Origin: Pyropia yezoensis
Taxonomy: Eukaryota; Rhodophyta; Bangiophyceae; Bangiales; Bangiaceae
Reading direction: 5' to 3'
DNA length: 64,000 bases
Assembly (NCBI GenBank): GCA_009829735.1
Contig: CM020618.1
Span: 23,235,346-23,299,345, forward strand
Of the stretch, positions 45,310-55,258 are shown one piece after another. A program made the translations under genes and the position numbers. A model generated the notes under the pieces. The model made no database searches. It saw nothing but the letters and a program-made list of their open reading frames with translations, and was not told the origin of the DNA. Within the stretch, counting starts at the first letter, position 1, and each line of letters opens with the position of its first letter.

Positions 45310-47373
45310 CTAGGCATGCATGCTAGACTCTCCAACCCCACGACCCTCGCCCTCACGTGGAGGCGAGCGGCGAGACCCACGGCGATAACGCTCCCCACCA
45401 GTCGGCGGGGCCGGCGGCTCCAAGTCGGACCCGTCGCGCCCCTCACGGTCGCGCAAGTGGCGATGACCGCGGCTGCTCTTCTGCTTAGTCTTGCGCACAA
45501 GTTGGCGACGCAGACGCCGGACCGACTCCGACTCTGACGGAGTAGAGGACTCCGAGACGGAGTAAGACAACTCGTCTTCCGACACGGAGGGATCGCGCCG
45601 GGAGCGTCGGCGACGACGGCGAGGAGGCGAGTATGCCCGGCTCGCGCGACGTTTGCCACGCCCAAGTGGGGCTGGCTGGGGCGTGATTGCCCCAATGCGA
45701 GCCAACTCGGCCGTCATAAACTCCGCCACCGACTCGCAACTCGCGGTCGCCACTGCCGTACGAACGCGCTCCTCAAGTTGAGGTGTCTCGGAAGTTTGAA
45801 GGGTTGCGGTCGACGCGGCCAACCAGGATATGGTGCGCACCAACGTGGCGATCATCATCTCTGAGGTCAGAGGAGTGGCCGGTAACACCAACTTGGGGTG
45901 AACCGTCAGAAGGGTGGCCCCCAAGTTGGGGGACACCGGGGTGGACGACTCAACGGCCACGCTAATCGGGATGTCCCCGTGCGGCTGGTAGGGGACAGGA
46001 GGAAGTGGAGGGGCACGCCGAGGTGGCGGGACCAGGGTGTAACTGCGACCCCGACTTGGGGCCCCCGCATTGGGTTGAGTCATATGGTCATCATGTGAGG
46101 GCACGGCCATAACCATGGCCTTGTCCGGGGGTGGCGCAGTGTGGCGATCCACCCCCGGGGCATACGGGTAGTCCCCGATGCCCAACTCCTCTCGTAAGAC
46201 CACACGACCGTCGTGAAGTTCACGAGCGACCCATACGAACTGGCGAAGTGCGCCATCATCCTTGGGCCCACGAGTGGGGCGGCGCAACTTGTGCTCGATG
46301 CTCTCCCACTCGATGAACTTGTGGAGGCGGAGCATCTCCTCCAGTAGAGTGAGTTGTCCTGATGAGCACCCCTCAGCAACTAGCTGAGGGGTGAGCTGTT
46401 CCAAACCTTGGATAAGCCGGAGGGGAAGATGCCAAAGCGTCCCCCGCCGCTGAACACAAGACACCCAGGTCGACATGACCTCGAGGAGCCACTGGGTGGC
46501 CAACATGGCCCACACCAGGTGATCCGGGCTAGCCGTCAACATGACGGAGCCGAAGTGGTCAAGCAACCGTGGCAGCAACGCCGGGAACCCGTAGGGGACC
46601 TCAACTTGAGGCCACCACTCGGGCTTCTTCGGATAGTACTGCTCCTTACTGGCAGCAGACTGCTGAGGAAACTCAAGTTGAGCCGACGTCACCAAGTTGG
46701 GACCTCGCCGAAAGTCCTTCTCCATCCGCTCATCAAAGTGATGAGTGTGCGGATCGGCCTCGTGAAGGTACGGGGGGCGAGTTGCCACCGCGTCCCAAGT
46801 AAAGGTCGGCAAGTCGCCGGGACCCGGGATAGTTCCCCCGCGGTCCACCATGGTCTTGGCCCGCTGTACGTCTTCAACTTCCTCATCGTCCAGGAAGGCA
46901 AACTGGTCCGTCCTGAAGCCGGCAGGGAACCCGAACCTACGGGGATACTTCTCCCGTAGGCGGTCCCATACCCGACCCATCGCTGTGCCAAGTCGGCCAC
47001 AGCGAAGAACAGTCAACCCCTCCTCATACAGAGGCCAAGCGGGGTAAAACCACCGCCCCAAGGCCTCACGCGGGACAACTTGTCCCGCCTCCGGGGGAGA
47101 TCCCGCCGTCAACCCAAAGCCGGGTGACGCGGGAGTCCCATCCCCCGGAGCGATCGCGGAGCCCGCGCCGGAAGTCCCGGCGGGCGCTGCACCGTAGGGG
47201 GTGTCCTCCATACGTTCGTCGAGAGACGCCCTGGCTACAGCAGCACGAGACCCGCCTCGAGTTGAGGGGGACTCGGATCGTGGGTATACGGGTGGCCTCC
47301 CCAGCGTGGGGCGACCCAGGGGACGGTGAAGCGGAGGTGGTGGTGATGGTGAAGTGAAAACCGGGGAGAGCAA
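45310..47373 (-). CDS. antisense ORF of element B, intact, 687 codons, function unknown
   Basis: Lies between the pol stop and the polypurine tract, on the strand opposite to gag-pol. Residues 1-110 are Pro/Ser/Gly-rich. A central region (about 110-420) looks globular and helical, with REALGRWFYPAWPLYEEGL, PTFTWDAV, KPEWWPQVEVPYGFPALLPR, WAMLATQWLLEVMSTWVSCV and EWESIEHKLRRPTRGPKDDG. Residues about 430-510 are Pro-rich. The last ~140 are Arg/Ser-rich (RRASRAYSPPRRRRRRSRRD) like an RNA-binding or nuclear tail. No known domain is recognised. The homologous relic in element A has the same place and orientation, so it belongs to the element. Antisense ORFs at this place are known in some plant Ty3 lineages; no sequence relation to those is claimed. 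Promoter unknown; antisense activity from the 3' LTR or from 47374-47540 would be needed. Confidence 0.85.
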   Translation of the reverse strand: MLSPVFTSPSPPPPLHRPLGRPTLGRPPVYPRSESPSTRGGSRAAVARASLDERMEDTPYGAAPAGTSGAGSAIAPGDGTPASPGFGLTAGSPPEAGQVVPREALGRWFYPAWPLYEEGLTVLRCGRLGTAMGRVWDRLREKYPRRFGFPAGFRTDQFAFLDDEEVEDVQRAKTMVDRGGTIPGPGDLPTFTWDAVATRPPYLHEADPHTHHFDERMEKDFRRGPNLVTSAQLEFPQQSAASKEQYYPKKPEWWPQVEVPYGFPALLPRLLDHFGSVMLTASPDHLVWAMLATQWLLEVMSTWVSCVQRRGTLWHLPLRLIQGLEQLTPQLVAEGCSSGQLTLLEEMLRLHKFIEWESIEHKLRRPTRGPKDDGALRQFVWVARELHDGRVVLREELGIGDYPYAPGVDRHTAPPPDKAMVMAVPSHDDHMTQPNAGAPSRGRSYTLVPPPRRAPPLPPVPYQPHGDIPISVAVESSTPVSPNLGATLLTVHPKLVLPATPLTSEMMIATLVRTISWLAASTATLQTSETPQLEERVRTAVATASCESVAEFMTAELARIGAITPQPAPLGRGKRRASRAYSPPRRRRRRSRRDPSVSEDELSYSVSESSTPSESESVRRLRRQLVRKTKQKSSRGHRHLRDREGRDGSDLEPPAPPTGGERYRRGSRRSPPREGEGRGVGESSMHA

Positions 47374-47527
47374 GCTGCCAAGTGGGCAAGCTTGAGGAGA
47401 GGGGCGGTCAACGTGACCGCGTCCACATCCGCGCTACGTACTCAATGGGGGACAGCAACTCGCGTCCCCAACGCCGAGACGTGCGTTTACGCACCCCCTC
47501 ACAGGGCCGACCGGGTCGGTCGGAACT

Positions 47528-47540
47528 GAGGAGAGGGGAG
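47528..47540 (+). other. polypurine tract of element B
   Basis: GAGGAGAGGGGAG ends directly at the first base of the 3' LTR, as required for plus-strand priming. Confidence 0.85.
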
Positions 47541-48010
47541 TGTGGCAGTATTGATCCCCAGGTACGGGGGCAACACGTGCCATGCAAGGAGCGGCAGGCC
47601 ACTAGCCTGATCCGTTCCTCCCCCTGCATTTGGGTCCGTATTCCCTAAGTTTGGGATAGTTAGCTTAGTAGTAAATCCAACCTGGATTTGAGGGTTTTTC
47701 TGCATTTATCGTCTTGAATTTTCGTGTGGCCCGGTGGGCAGGTGCTGGGGTGGGAGATTCTGAGTGGCCAGATTCTGAGGGGACCTTGGGGGGATAAGGG
47801 GAGGGACAGCGGGGCTTGGCCCTGCGTCCCCGTCCCGACCAAGAAACTGTTGGACCACACACCATGCTCTTGTTTGTCAGTGGGGGGATTGCCCCACAAC
47901 AGGAATAGAGTGTGTGCGACTTGCACTTCTTCCGGCTCCCTCGACACGGGAGGCAGCCCTTGTACACCGCCCCAACTTGGGTGCCGTGTGTGCGAGAGGT
48001 TTTTGCCACA
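47541..48010 (+). repeat. element B 3' LTR
   Basis: 470 bp from TGTGGCAGTATTGAT to TTTTTGCCACA, ungapped against the 5' LTR. Confidence 0.95.
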
Positions 48011-48015
48011 TCAAT
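48011..48015. repeat. target-site duplication of element B, right
   Basis: TCAAT, matching 38681-38685. Confidence 0.93.
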
Positions 48016-49213
48016 CACGTCTAGGGCCTCCATGCGAGCAACTTGCTCCTTGACGAGGGCCCTTGAACGGGGCCCTCCCCTATACGGTTGTTTACGTATA
48101 AAGGCCACACCGGGCTTCAACTCGATCTGGTGCTCTGTGGCCTTCATGAGTCCCAAATGGCCATCCCACAACTTGTGATATTGGTCCAAGAGGCGTTCAA
48201 TTTGAACCCGCAACTTAGGCGGAACATTCTCCATATCCACATGGGGTCAGTGAAGGGCTGCCGACTTGACTTTGGCCTCCTCCTTCACGGGCTTCTCGCC
48301 GCCGGTCTTTCCCGAGTTCAGGGTAACCGCTATCACCGAACCCCTGTGCTCGTCGATATAGCCGAACTTGGCTCCCGACTTGAAGTACTTGGGTGAAGAG
48401 CTCAGGTTCATCACCTGGACCTTCCACGGGACTCCGGCTTTAGAGTCCATCGTGCCAAGGGCAACATGCACTTGGTGCTTGCGAGCAAGACGGGGGTGAG
48501 GGTGCACCAACCCGTTCCCCGTGTAATCAGGTACCACGTCAACGTGTGCCACCGAGTTAGGAGGCAACATGACCTTACGGGCCAGACGCAAAGTAGAAGT
48601 AAACCCTTCTCTCACAGAACAAACAGGCTTCGACTGTGATATTGTCACCGGAGCCACAGACTTCCCCTAACCAAGGATGGGGATAGTGTCCCCAGTCATC
48701 AACTTAACCGAGTACTCAGGGCCACAAATCAAAGGCACCTGAGTCACCACATACGGGGTGCCCAGAAGCAGGGGCACCGACATGTTCTCCCACACCGTAG
48801 GTCACGTTGACCTCATCGGACCCAAGCCTAGATGGCAGGGTCACAGCACCGACGATGGGCAGTATACCACCATTGATGTCGATCATATCGTTAGCCCTGG
48901 ACCTCAAACGTTGGAGTTCCACTTCCTTGGGTATCAGCGACTTGCTAATCAAGGAAGCGCCTGAGCCAGTATTCAGTACGATACGGGCAAAACACGCACG
49001 GTCTGAGGCTAGTTGCACCCGGCCAGCCACCCGGAAGCTCTCCCCGGTCAGCACCGCGATGCCCCGACGTGGGCTTACGTTTTTGGGCAGTCCTACCCGA
49101 GGGGGGCGCAGCCCCTTGGGTCGGCGCAGTATGGGACAGGGTTGATTCGTCCTCTGGACCCCCTTGGCCGAGGCTGCCGCTGTGAGCTTCGGCTGACCAG
49201 CTCCAGCGGTTAC
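48016..49213 (-). pseudogene. element A pol relic, 5' part (protease to RT start)
   Basis: Minus-strand frames 49213-48716 (linker and protease), 48657-48247 (SVREGFTSTLRLARKVMLPP) and 48240-48016 (RT amino part, YRGGPRSRALVKEQVARMEA), continuing across element B into 38680. The protease signature reads VLNTGSGASLI: the catalytic Asp of the D-T/S-G triad is Asn, so even the intact frame would be inactive. A frame change near 48720 and a TGA at 48247-48249 break it further. Confidence 0.88.
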
Positions 49214-51147
49214 TTGTTTCCCGCCGACTTGGCGTCAGAGTCAGAAGGCGAAGGGGAGGACGACGAGTCCGAGGACGACGTGTCCGCCTCTTCCGCCGAG
49301 GCTGTAGCCACCGCTACCACCAGCCGCGCACTCCCCTCGCGGCGCGAGCGTACTTCGCTGGTTGCCGTCTTCTTCCTTGCATTCTTAACAAGTTGTTGAA
49401 TGCGTTTACTCAACACAGGGCAGTCGTACACCCAGTGTCCATCAGCGTTGCAGTTCCAACACCGATTCTCCGTTCCCGGGAGGGTCTTCCCGACTTAGGA
49501 ACGCAAGAGGCTGCCTTGGGAAGCTCCCACGGCGGCTACACATCATCCTTACGGATCCGGCGGGCTTCCCGTAGCTCTTTGGCTTTGCGAGCCTCCTCTC
49601 TCTCCTTGGCCAACTCGGCGTGCCGTTCTTGGCGTTGCTCATCTCGCAACTTGCGATAAGCCTCTTCTCTGCGGTAGGCAAAGCTGGCCAACTCGGCCAG
49701 TGTTGCCCGGGAGGTATTATGCTCCCGGATCTCCATACGGACCGACCAATGGAGACCTTCCACAAAGGGACTCTTCACCACAGCTTTTGGGTGGAGAAAG
49801 CCACAAAGAACGTTAAGCTTACGGACTCGGTCCGCGAAGGACATCTCGTCCTTATTATCCTCCTGGTGCGCCTGCGTAAACTCCTCGACTTGAGAAGCCA
49901 ACGTGGCTTCATCAACCATAGCCCTCAACAACCAGTTGATGAGCTCTAGGTAGGTCGTCACCTCACCAGCTCCTCTACTTGAGGAACTGGGCATGAGGGA
50001 CATGATTCCCGTCCGTAGGTCTCCCTTGGTGAACCCCTTTAGCATATAGAAAGCCATGCCTTCACTTATGGCATTGTCGTCACAGGCTTTTGTAAAACGA
50101 CGTAGGAACTCAAAGAAACGGAGGGGGGTAGTTCCATCCCACTCCGCATTGTGCCCGAAAGTGTGAGTTACGTTCTTCTTGGCACGGCCCATAGCTCGGG
50201 CCTGAACTGGGACATACGCCACTGACTTGTTGTTCGGGGCGAAGGCTCCACAGTCAAAGATACCCTGGTAGATCGGGTTGGCTACCTGGATCTTGGGCGG
50301 CACTTCACATTGAGGAAACAGCCTCTGGAGCAGAGGGGTGAGCTGACCCGTCTCTGCCGTCAACACCGGCAGGCTAGGTGTAACCCCCGGTGTCTCTACA
50401 GGAGACGCCCCTGTATTCGGCGTTCGACCTGCTGACGTCCCCGGGGCTCCCAAGTTGGGAGTCACAGGGGTGGGTCCCTGTCGGGACGCCCCGATACAGG
50501 CGTAGGGTGTAGTGTTCCCTGCGTCTGCGGGCTCGAGAGCCCCACTCCGGTCTGGACATCAAGACCATGTGGCAATCTCGCCACAATCTGATTAAATATG
50601 GTATTCGTCATCGTGACCACCAGTTCCGGCAAAGCCTGCCGCAACACATCGGTCGCCTCCCGACGGACAGCTTCCGCCAGGAGAGGATTCTCGACTCCAG
50701 TTGAGTCTCGGTCCGCCTCCGGGAGTCCACCTGAGGGGGAACCACGTTCCTCAGGTGTCTCAACCGGGGGCATGGGCGCGAGCCCATCGCCGACCAACGG
50801 AGGTCCACCGTCCTCCGAAAGCCTAGTTGGCGACGACTCCAAGCCAAAGTTGGCTCCAACCCGAGTGAAACCCGCGGGGACAGTCCTCTCACCCTGGGAC
50901 GTTCCCGTTGGGTGTACCACCCGGTGGCCGGACTTCGGCCCACCATCATCGGGGGTGTCACCCGAATGAACTCCCGACTGATTCGGGGTGGCCAGTTGCC
51001 CGTACTCCCAGTCCTGCTGGCTTGAGGGACCTCTAGTCCCTCTGCGACTCCAGGTACACCTACCTGTGTCTCACCAGTATTCAAAGGCACTGAAGTACGT
51101 GCGTCACCCGTGTACTCCCCGGACGACGGGGGGTCCGATCCAGCCAT
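49210..51147 (-). pseudogene. element A gag relic
   Basis: ATG at 51147 (MAGSDPPSSGEYTGDARTSV). The longest surviving piece is 50465-49536, which keeps the capsid-like core (FFEFLRRFTKACDDNAISEG, YLELINWLLRAMVDEATLAS). The zinc knuckle CWNCNADGHWVYDC follows at about 49457-49416, then an acidic Ser-rich tail ending in TAA at 49210-49212. Frameshifts near 50995, 50470 and 49530 break it. Compared with B it shows the ancestral sequence at several of B's lesions. Confidence 0.88.
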
Positions 51148-51266
51148 GCTGGCTAACGATCCGTACGACACAGTCCAAGACCACCGTTCCTCTGAGACAG
51201 AGGGCCCCCTAGACCCGGGTGCACCCGGAGGTAAAGTTTACCTCTGTCCCCTGCTGCTCCACCAAA

Positions 51267-51682
51267 TGTGGCACAAACCACTCGCACACCCAGCACCCAA
51301 GTTAGGGTGGTGCACAAGGGCTGCCCCCCGTGTCGGGGGAACCGGAAGAAGTGCAAGTCGCACACACGCTGTCCTTGTTGTGAGGCAATCCCCCCACTAA
51401 CAAACAAGAAGATGGTGTGTGGGCCAACAGTTTCTTGGTCGGGACGGGGAAGCGGGGCCAAGCCCCGCTGTCCCCCCCTTATCTCCCCAGGGTCCCCTCA
51501 GAATCTGGCCACTCAGAATCTCCCACCCCAGCACCTGCCCACCGAGCCACACGAAAATTCAAGACGATAAAATGCAGAAAACCCCGAAGTCCCAGTTGGA
51601 CTTACTCCTAAGCTAACTATCCCTAACTTAGGGAATATGAACCCAACTGCATGGGGAGAATCGGGTCAGACTAGCTGCCTGC
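51267..51682 (-). repeat. element A 5' LTR, inner part
   Basis: Reverse complement aligns to the element B LTR from its TGCCACA end back to about position 60. It is diverged but alignable, with AAATGCAGAAAACCCC and TAAGCTAACTATCCC clear. Confidence 0.85.
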
Positions 51683-53342
51683 GCAGTGCGGCTTAAAGCG
51701 GTGAGACGGAAACGGCCCGATTTCTTGCTCAGATCTGTTGACCATTTCTTGCAACCCCTCGGTATGGTATGCTGGAGGCCTACAAATCAGCTTTTTTTTT
51801 TGTATGACTTGTTCGAGACGGTTCCGCACGGAGGCCACGTGCTCACGAAACACGACGTGAAGCGTCATTATCAGACCTCTGTGGTGATGTGCTTTGAGCA
51901 CATGGCCGTCGTGCAACTATACCGCTCGGCAAATTTAAGCAAGTAGACAAAAAGGAAGCTTGCACAAACGCGCAAAATAAAGTGCAAAACCATGCAGCTT
52001 CGCGCAACAGTTTTGACAATATCTCGTGGTTAAGGTAGTGCTTTTTGAAGTCTTAGCAGTGATTGCTGACTCGCTGGCGATGAAGGATGCCACGTTCTCA
52101 TGTCTGCAGCGGCCGCGGCCGGTCAAGCGGAATCTGATTGCGTAGTCTCATTGTCTCTAACTGTGACCTACCTTATATCAATCTGTTTCCTTTTCCAGAG
52201 TCTTACTTTGAATACGATGCGTACTTGCGCGTCAGCACCTGCTACCTGCAGCTAGCTGCTGCCGCCTACTTGAGCTGCTTAATGGCTGTTGCTTCCGCTT
52301 GGTCTTTGAGTGACCAATGTTCAGCTGCACTTGTGTGTGGGCCTCAGCGATGGCTGCTCAACCATTCTGCTTCTCCCTACAGGTTGTGCCGCCGTCCCCG
52401 CCAGTAACGGGGCGGCCTCCTGGGAGCTGGAGGGCACGGCAATGACTCCAAGCCCGCCCGGCGTGGACCATGGCGACAGTACCACGACTGTCGCGAAACC
52501 AGGAAGCACATGTGCCACGGGGCGACATGAAAACCGGCAGGAGAGCTGGGAAGTCGGGACTAGTGCACAGACGACAAACGGATAGGCGGACACGAATGTC
52601 CAGACGGGCAGCATGATTATTTTTGTAGATGAGGGAGAGGGACGACCGGGATGAGGTCCGGTAGCAACAAGACCACCCTTTCTCACACCTCATACAACTT
52701 AAGCTAGAGATAGTTGGCGCAAAAGAATCGAACACGGGGGGGGGGTGCAGCCGACTACTCTTGGGGGCGGGTCGCTAGTTCGGGAGATGGGTCGAATGCG
52801 CAGGGAAAGGGGGGGGGCTGTGCAAAGGGACCTGTGGATTGTGGGTGCTTAAGACAGGGGGGTGTCTTATTGCCTTCGAGGCGGCGCGTCGGCATGGTTG
52901 TTGTTCGTGGAGAAAGCACAGTGTGAAGCACAAGGTGGTCACATGGGTCGGGTTCCATCAGCAAACTATACTCTCGGGACTCAATAAACCCGAGAGAGTC
53001 TCAGGAAGCAGCCCAACTACGCCGATCATTCCGTAACTCGTCCAACGACGATTGGCACTTTCTCAGTTAAATCTGTTGTCTGGGAATTTGTGTGACGTCC
53101 ATGGCGGTACGTAGTCGTTTTGTGCAAGGACCTCTCATGATTTCATTGGGTGACAAGCCGTCGGAGATTTGCACTCTCGTCCGGGGACAACAGCAGATCT
53201 TGCGCGTGTGAGCAAGAATTCTGTTGGTTTGTACATGCTGACTCTCTCGTTCTTACAACTGTGCCGAGGCGACTGAGCAAGTCTGAGCAAAGAAAAACAG
53301 GCCCGACCAACGAATTCGTGACACAGCTTCAAGCCGCACTGC
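51683..53342. mobile_element. 1.66-kb TIR element inserted in the LTR of element A
   Basis: Ends GCAGTGCGGCTTAAAGC and (reverse complement of right end) GCAGTGCGGCTTGAAGC, with matching continuing to about 21 bp (19 of 21). The LTR sequence resumes exactly after it at 53343, which fixes the insertion. The target duplication is unclear: CCTGC on the left and GCTGC on the right are the best match. Internal frames are under 130 codons and unlike any transposase, so it is probably non-autonomous. A terminal CAGTG could fit hAT or pogo-type ends; I cannot decide. Confidence 0.8.
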
Positions 53343-53398
53343 GCTGCCGTCCCTTGCATGGCACGTGTTGCCCCCAGCCTAGGGTCAATACTGCCACA
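53343..53398 (-). repeat. element A 5' LTR, outer end
   Basis: Reverse complement begins TGTGGCAGTATTGACCCTAG and continues GGGGGCAACACGTGCCATG, the first 56 bases of the family LTR. It marks the outer boundary of element A. Confidence 0.88.
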
Positions 53399-54086
53399 CC
53401 CCCCATGCAACCCCCGGCCGCCCCCCCGCCAGCCGGCCCAGCATTGGCGGCGCGGCGGCGGCGCGCCGCGCGCCAAGATCGAGGAGGCCCTCCCCCAGCC
53501 GCCCCCAGCCGCCCCCCGACAGCCGGCCGCCAGCGCGCCCCAGCGGCGCCCCCCCAGAGCCGCCGCTAGCCGCTCCAGCAGCCCCCCGGCAGCCGCCCCG
53601 GCAGCCTTCCCCCCAACCGTCCAAGCAGCAGCGGTGGCGCTCTGAGCGCCAAAGTTCAGGCGCTGCCTGCAGCGTCCTGCGCAGCGGGTCTTGAACTCTG
53701 TCCCTTGCAGACGGCCGATATGACATGCAACGGCGTGTGCGGCTCGTTGCACGTGCACTGTAATGTGGCCGCAAGGGCCCAAGAACGTCCTTTTCCGCCT
53801 TTATGCACTGCACGTTGGCCCCGCTACGCCTCCCCCCAGAAGGGGAAGCGCCGGCGAGACCCCATTTTTTTAAGGAGCATGAGAACTACCTTGTCGAGGT
53901 GTGCGTGAAGTGCGTTTTTCTCGCCGGCGCTTCCTTCGCCAATTATCGCCTTTTGTCATCTGAAGCATGTGGCGAAAAACGTGCAATCGTGCGTACATGG
54001 ATGCACCATTCGCGGCGACACGCCGCATGGAAACGGAAAACGTGCTTGCACTGTACACCCCCCTGCACCAGTCCCCGTGCAGTCTA
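53399..54086. other. spacer right of element A, no gene supported
   Basis: 53399-53645 is Pro/Ala-coding GC-rich sequence of uncertain meaning. The rest is moderate GC without recognisable frames. Confidence 0.4.
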
Positions 54087-54205
54087 TAGAGCGTCCCATG
54101 AAAAGTGGACGTGCACGTGTTGTGATCATGTCAAGCATCGGCCACTGGACCAATCAAACCCACACTGCACGACCTGCTCACGTCCACTTTTTATGGGACG
54201 CACAA
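54087..54205. mobile_element. MITE M3, copy 1 (119 bp)
   Basis: Inverted ends GCGTCCCATGAAAAGTGGAC and its counterpart GTCCACTTTTTATGGGACGC, flanked by TA (54085-54086 and 54206-54207). A same-length copy in opposite orientation lies at 54997-55115. Confidence 0.85.
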
Positions 54206-54326
54206 TAGCACGACCACGCATGGCATAAGCTTGCAGACCTGTGCAAAAGCTCATGTTCTCTACAACGATGTGCTTCTTGCGAGCAACCCACGCGCCCCAT
54301 CTGCAGTGCATAGACCGGCGTCTATA

Positions 54327-54994
54327 CAGTGCGTACGGGGTTATATGTGGGGGTCATCTGGGAAAGTAGCCCACTTTTATTTTAGACTATATGCCAAGAT
54401 TGAACGACTGTTGCTGGTGTCGGACCAGTCCTTCTAATAAATGTGTATACAATTTGGTCACTGGTGCAGAGATGGAGTTGCCGCTGAGCGGTCGCCCTGC
54501 GGACAAGTCACAAGCCGGGGGTCAAACACCCTCCACGGGGGGACCGTGTCCAGCGCAAAGGAAAACGACAGGTTCATAGCACACTCTCACGCACAGGGCT
54601 CACTCGTCCTCGGCCTCCTCGCTCAGTACCACCATGTCCACTGTGGCGCCAATAGCCTCTATGTCCTCCTCAGGTGTCAACCACTGTCTCGCCGCCAACT
54701 CCCGCTCCGAGTCACCCACACCCTCGAACTCCTCTGAGATGGTCGCGTTAGCCATAAAGGCGACAATGTCTGAGACGGTGGTGGTGACGGCGGTGGGGTG
54801 TCGCGTCCGTGCGCGCCCTGTTTGACCAGAACAGCAGTTGTGTTTCTGGCCAGTCCTAATTTGTGGGTGTCCGCATTCGAATTCCGGTGGGATAGAGACT
54901 TCTCTTCATAAATGGAGAGTTTCCCTCGTGCGAGTGCGGCTGGGTTATATGTGGACCACATATAACCCAGCCGGACATAGTCCAATAACTACTG
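54327..54994. mobile_element. pogo/Tc1-like element M2, copy B (668 bp)
   Basis: CAGTGCGTACGGGG ... AATAACTACTG flanked by TA (54325-54326 and 54995-54996). Nearly identical to copy A at 18032-18901 minus its nested insert. A perfect subterminal palindrome (GGCTGGGTTATATGTGG and complement, about 54938-54973) is intact. It contains the transposase tail relic on the minus strand. Confidence 0.88.
54600..54835 (-). pseudogene. transposase carboxy-terminal relic in M2 copy B
   Basis: The same minus-strand frame as in copy A, ending VVLSEEAEDE at a TGA (54600-54602). Differences between the copies are few. The catalytic domain is absent. Confidence 0.4.
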
Positions 54995-54996
54995 TA

Positions 54997-55115
54997 TTGT
55001 GCCTCCCGTAAAAAGTGGACATGCACAGGTCGTGCAGTGTGGGTTTGATTGGTCCAGTGGCCGATATTTGAGATGATCACGACACGTGGACGTCCACTTT
55101 CTACGGGACGCACTA
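54997..55115. mobile_element. MITE M3, copy 2 (119 bp, inverted)
   Basis: Directly adjoins M2 copy B: one TA (54995-54996) serves as flank for both. The right flank TA is at 55116-55117. The reverse complement matches copy 1, including CGGCCACTGGACCAATCAAA. Confidence 0.85.
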
Positions 55116-55258
55116 TATCGCAACGTTGTGGTTGCACATCGCTCGAGGGGTGTGTGACAACTGATCATCCTCGAACTCACCTCCATTGAGGCGTTGGAAT
55201 CGCATGTGGGTCGAACAACGATTTCACCAGTGCATTCGAAGATCGAACTAGAACTGGT

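Larger units (their letters stand above)
38686..48010 (+). mobile_element. Ty3/gypsy element B, complete structure, inserted in element A
   Basis: 9325 bp: two 470-bp LTRs (TGTGGCA ... TGCCACA), PBS, gag, pol ending in a chromodomain, an antisense ORF, and a polypurine tract. The 5-bp duplication TCAAT flanks it. The two LTRs differ at about 11 of 470 positions by eye (around 2.3%), so the insertion is not recent. Gag and pol carry at least eight lesions; the antisense ORF is intact. Confidence 0.95.
34299..53398 (-). mobile_element. Ty3/gypsy element A (chromodomain type), truncated, split by element B and a TIR element
   Basis: Read right to left on the minus strand: 5' LTR (53398-53343 and 51682-51267), PBS, gag relic (51147-49210), protease/RT relic (49213-48016), then element B with its target duplication (38681-48015), then RT, RNase H, integrase and chromodomain relics (38680-35927), then an antisense ORF relic (34299-35800, plus strand). 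No 3' LTR is found; similarity to B stops at 34299 inside the antisense ORF, so the 3' end is deleted. Without the two insertions the remaining element is about 8.1 kb. Confidence 0.9.
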
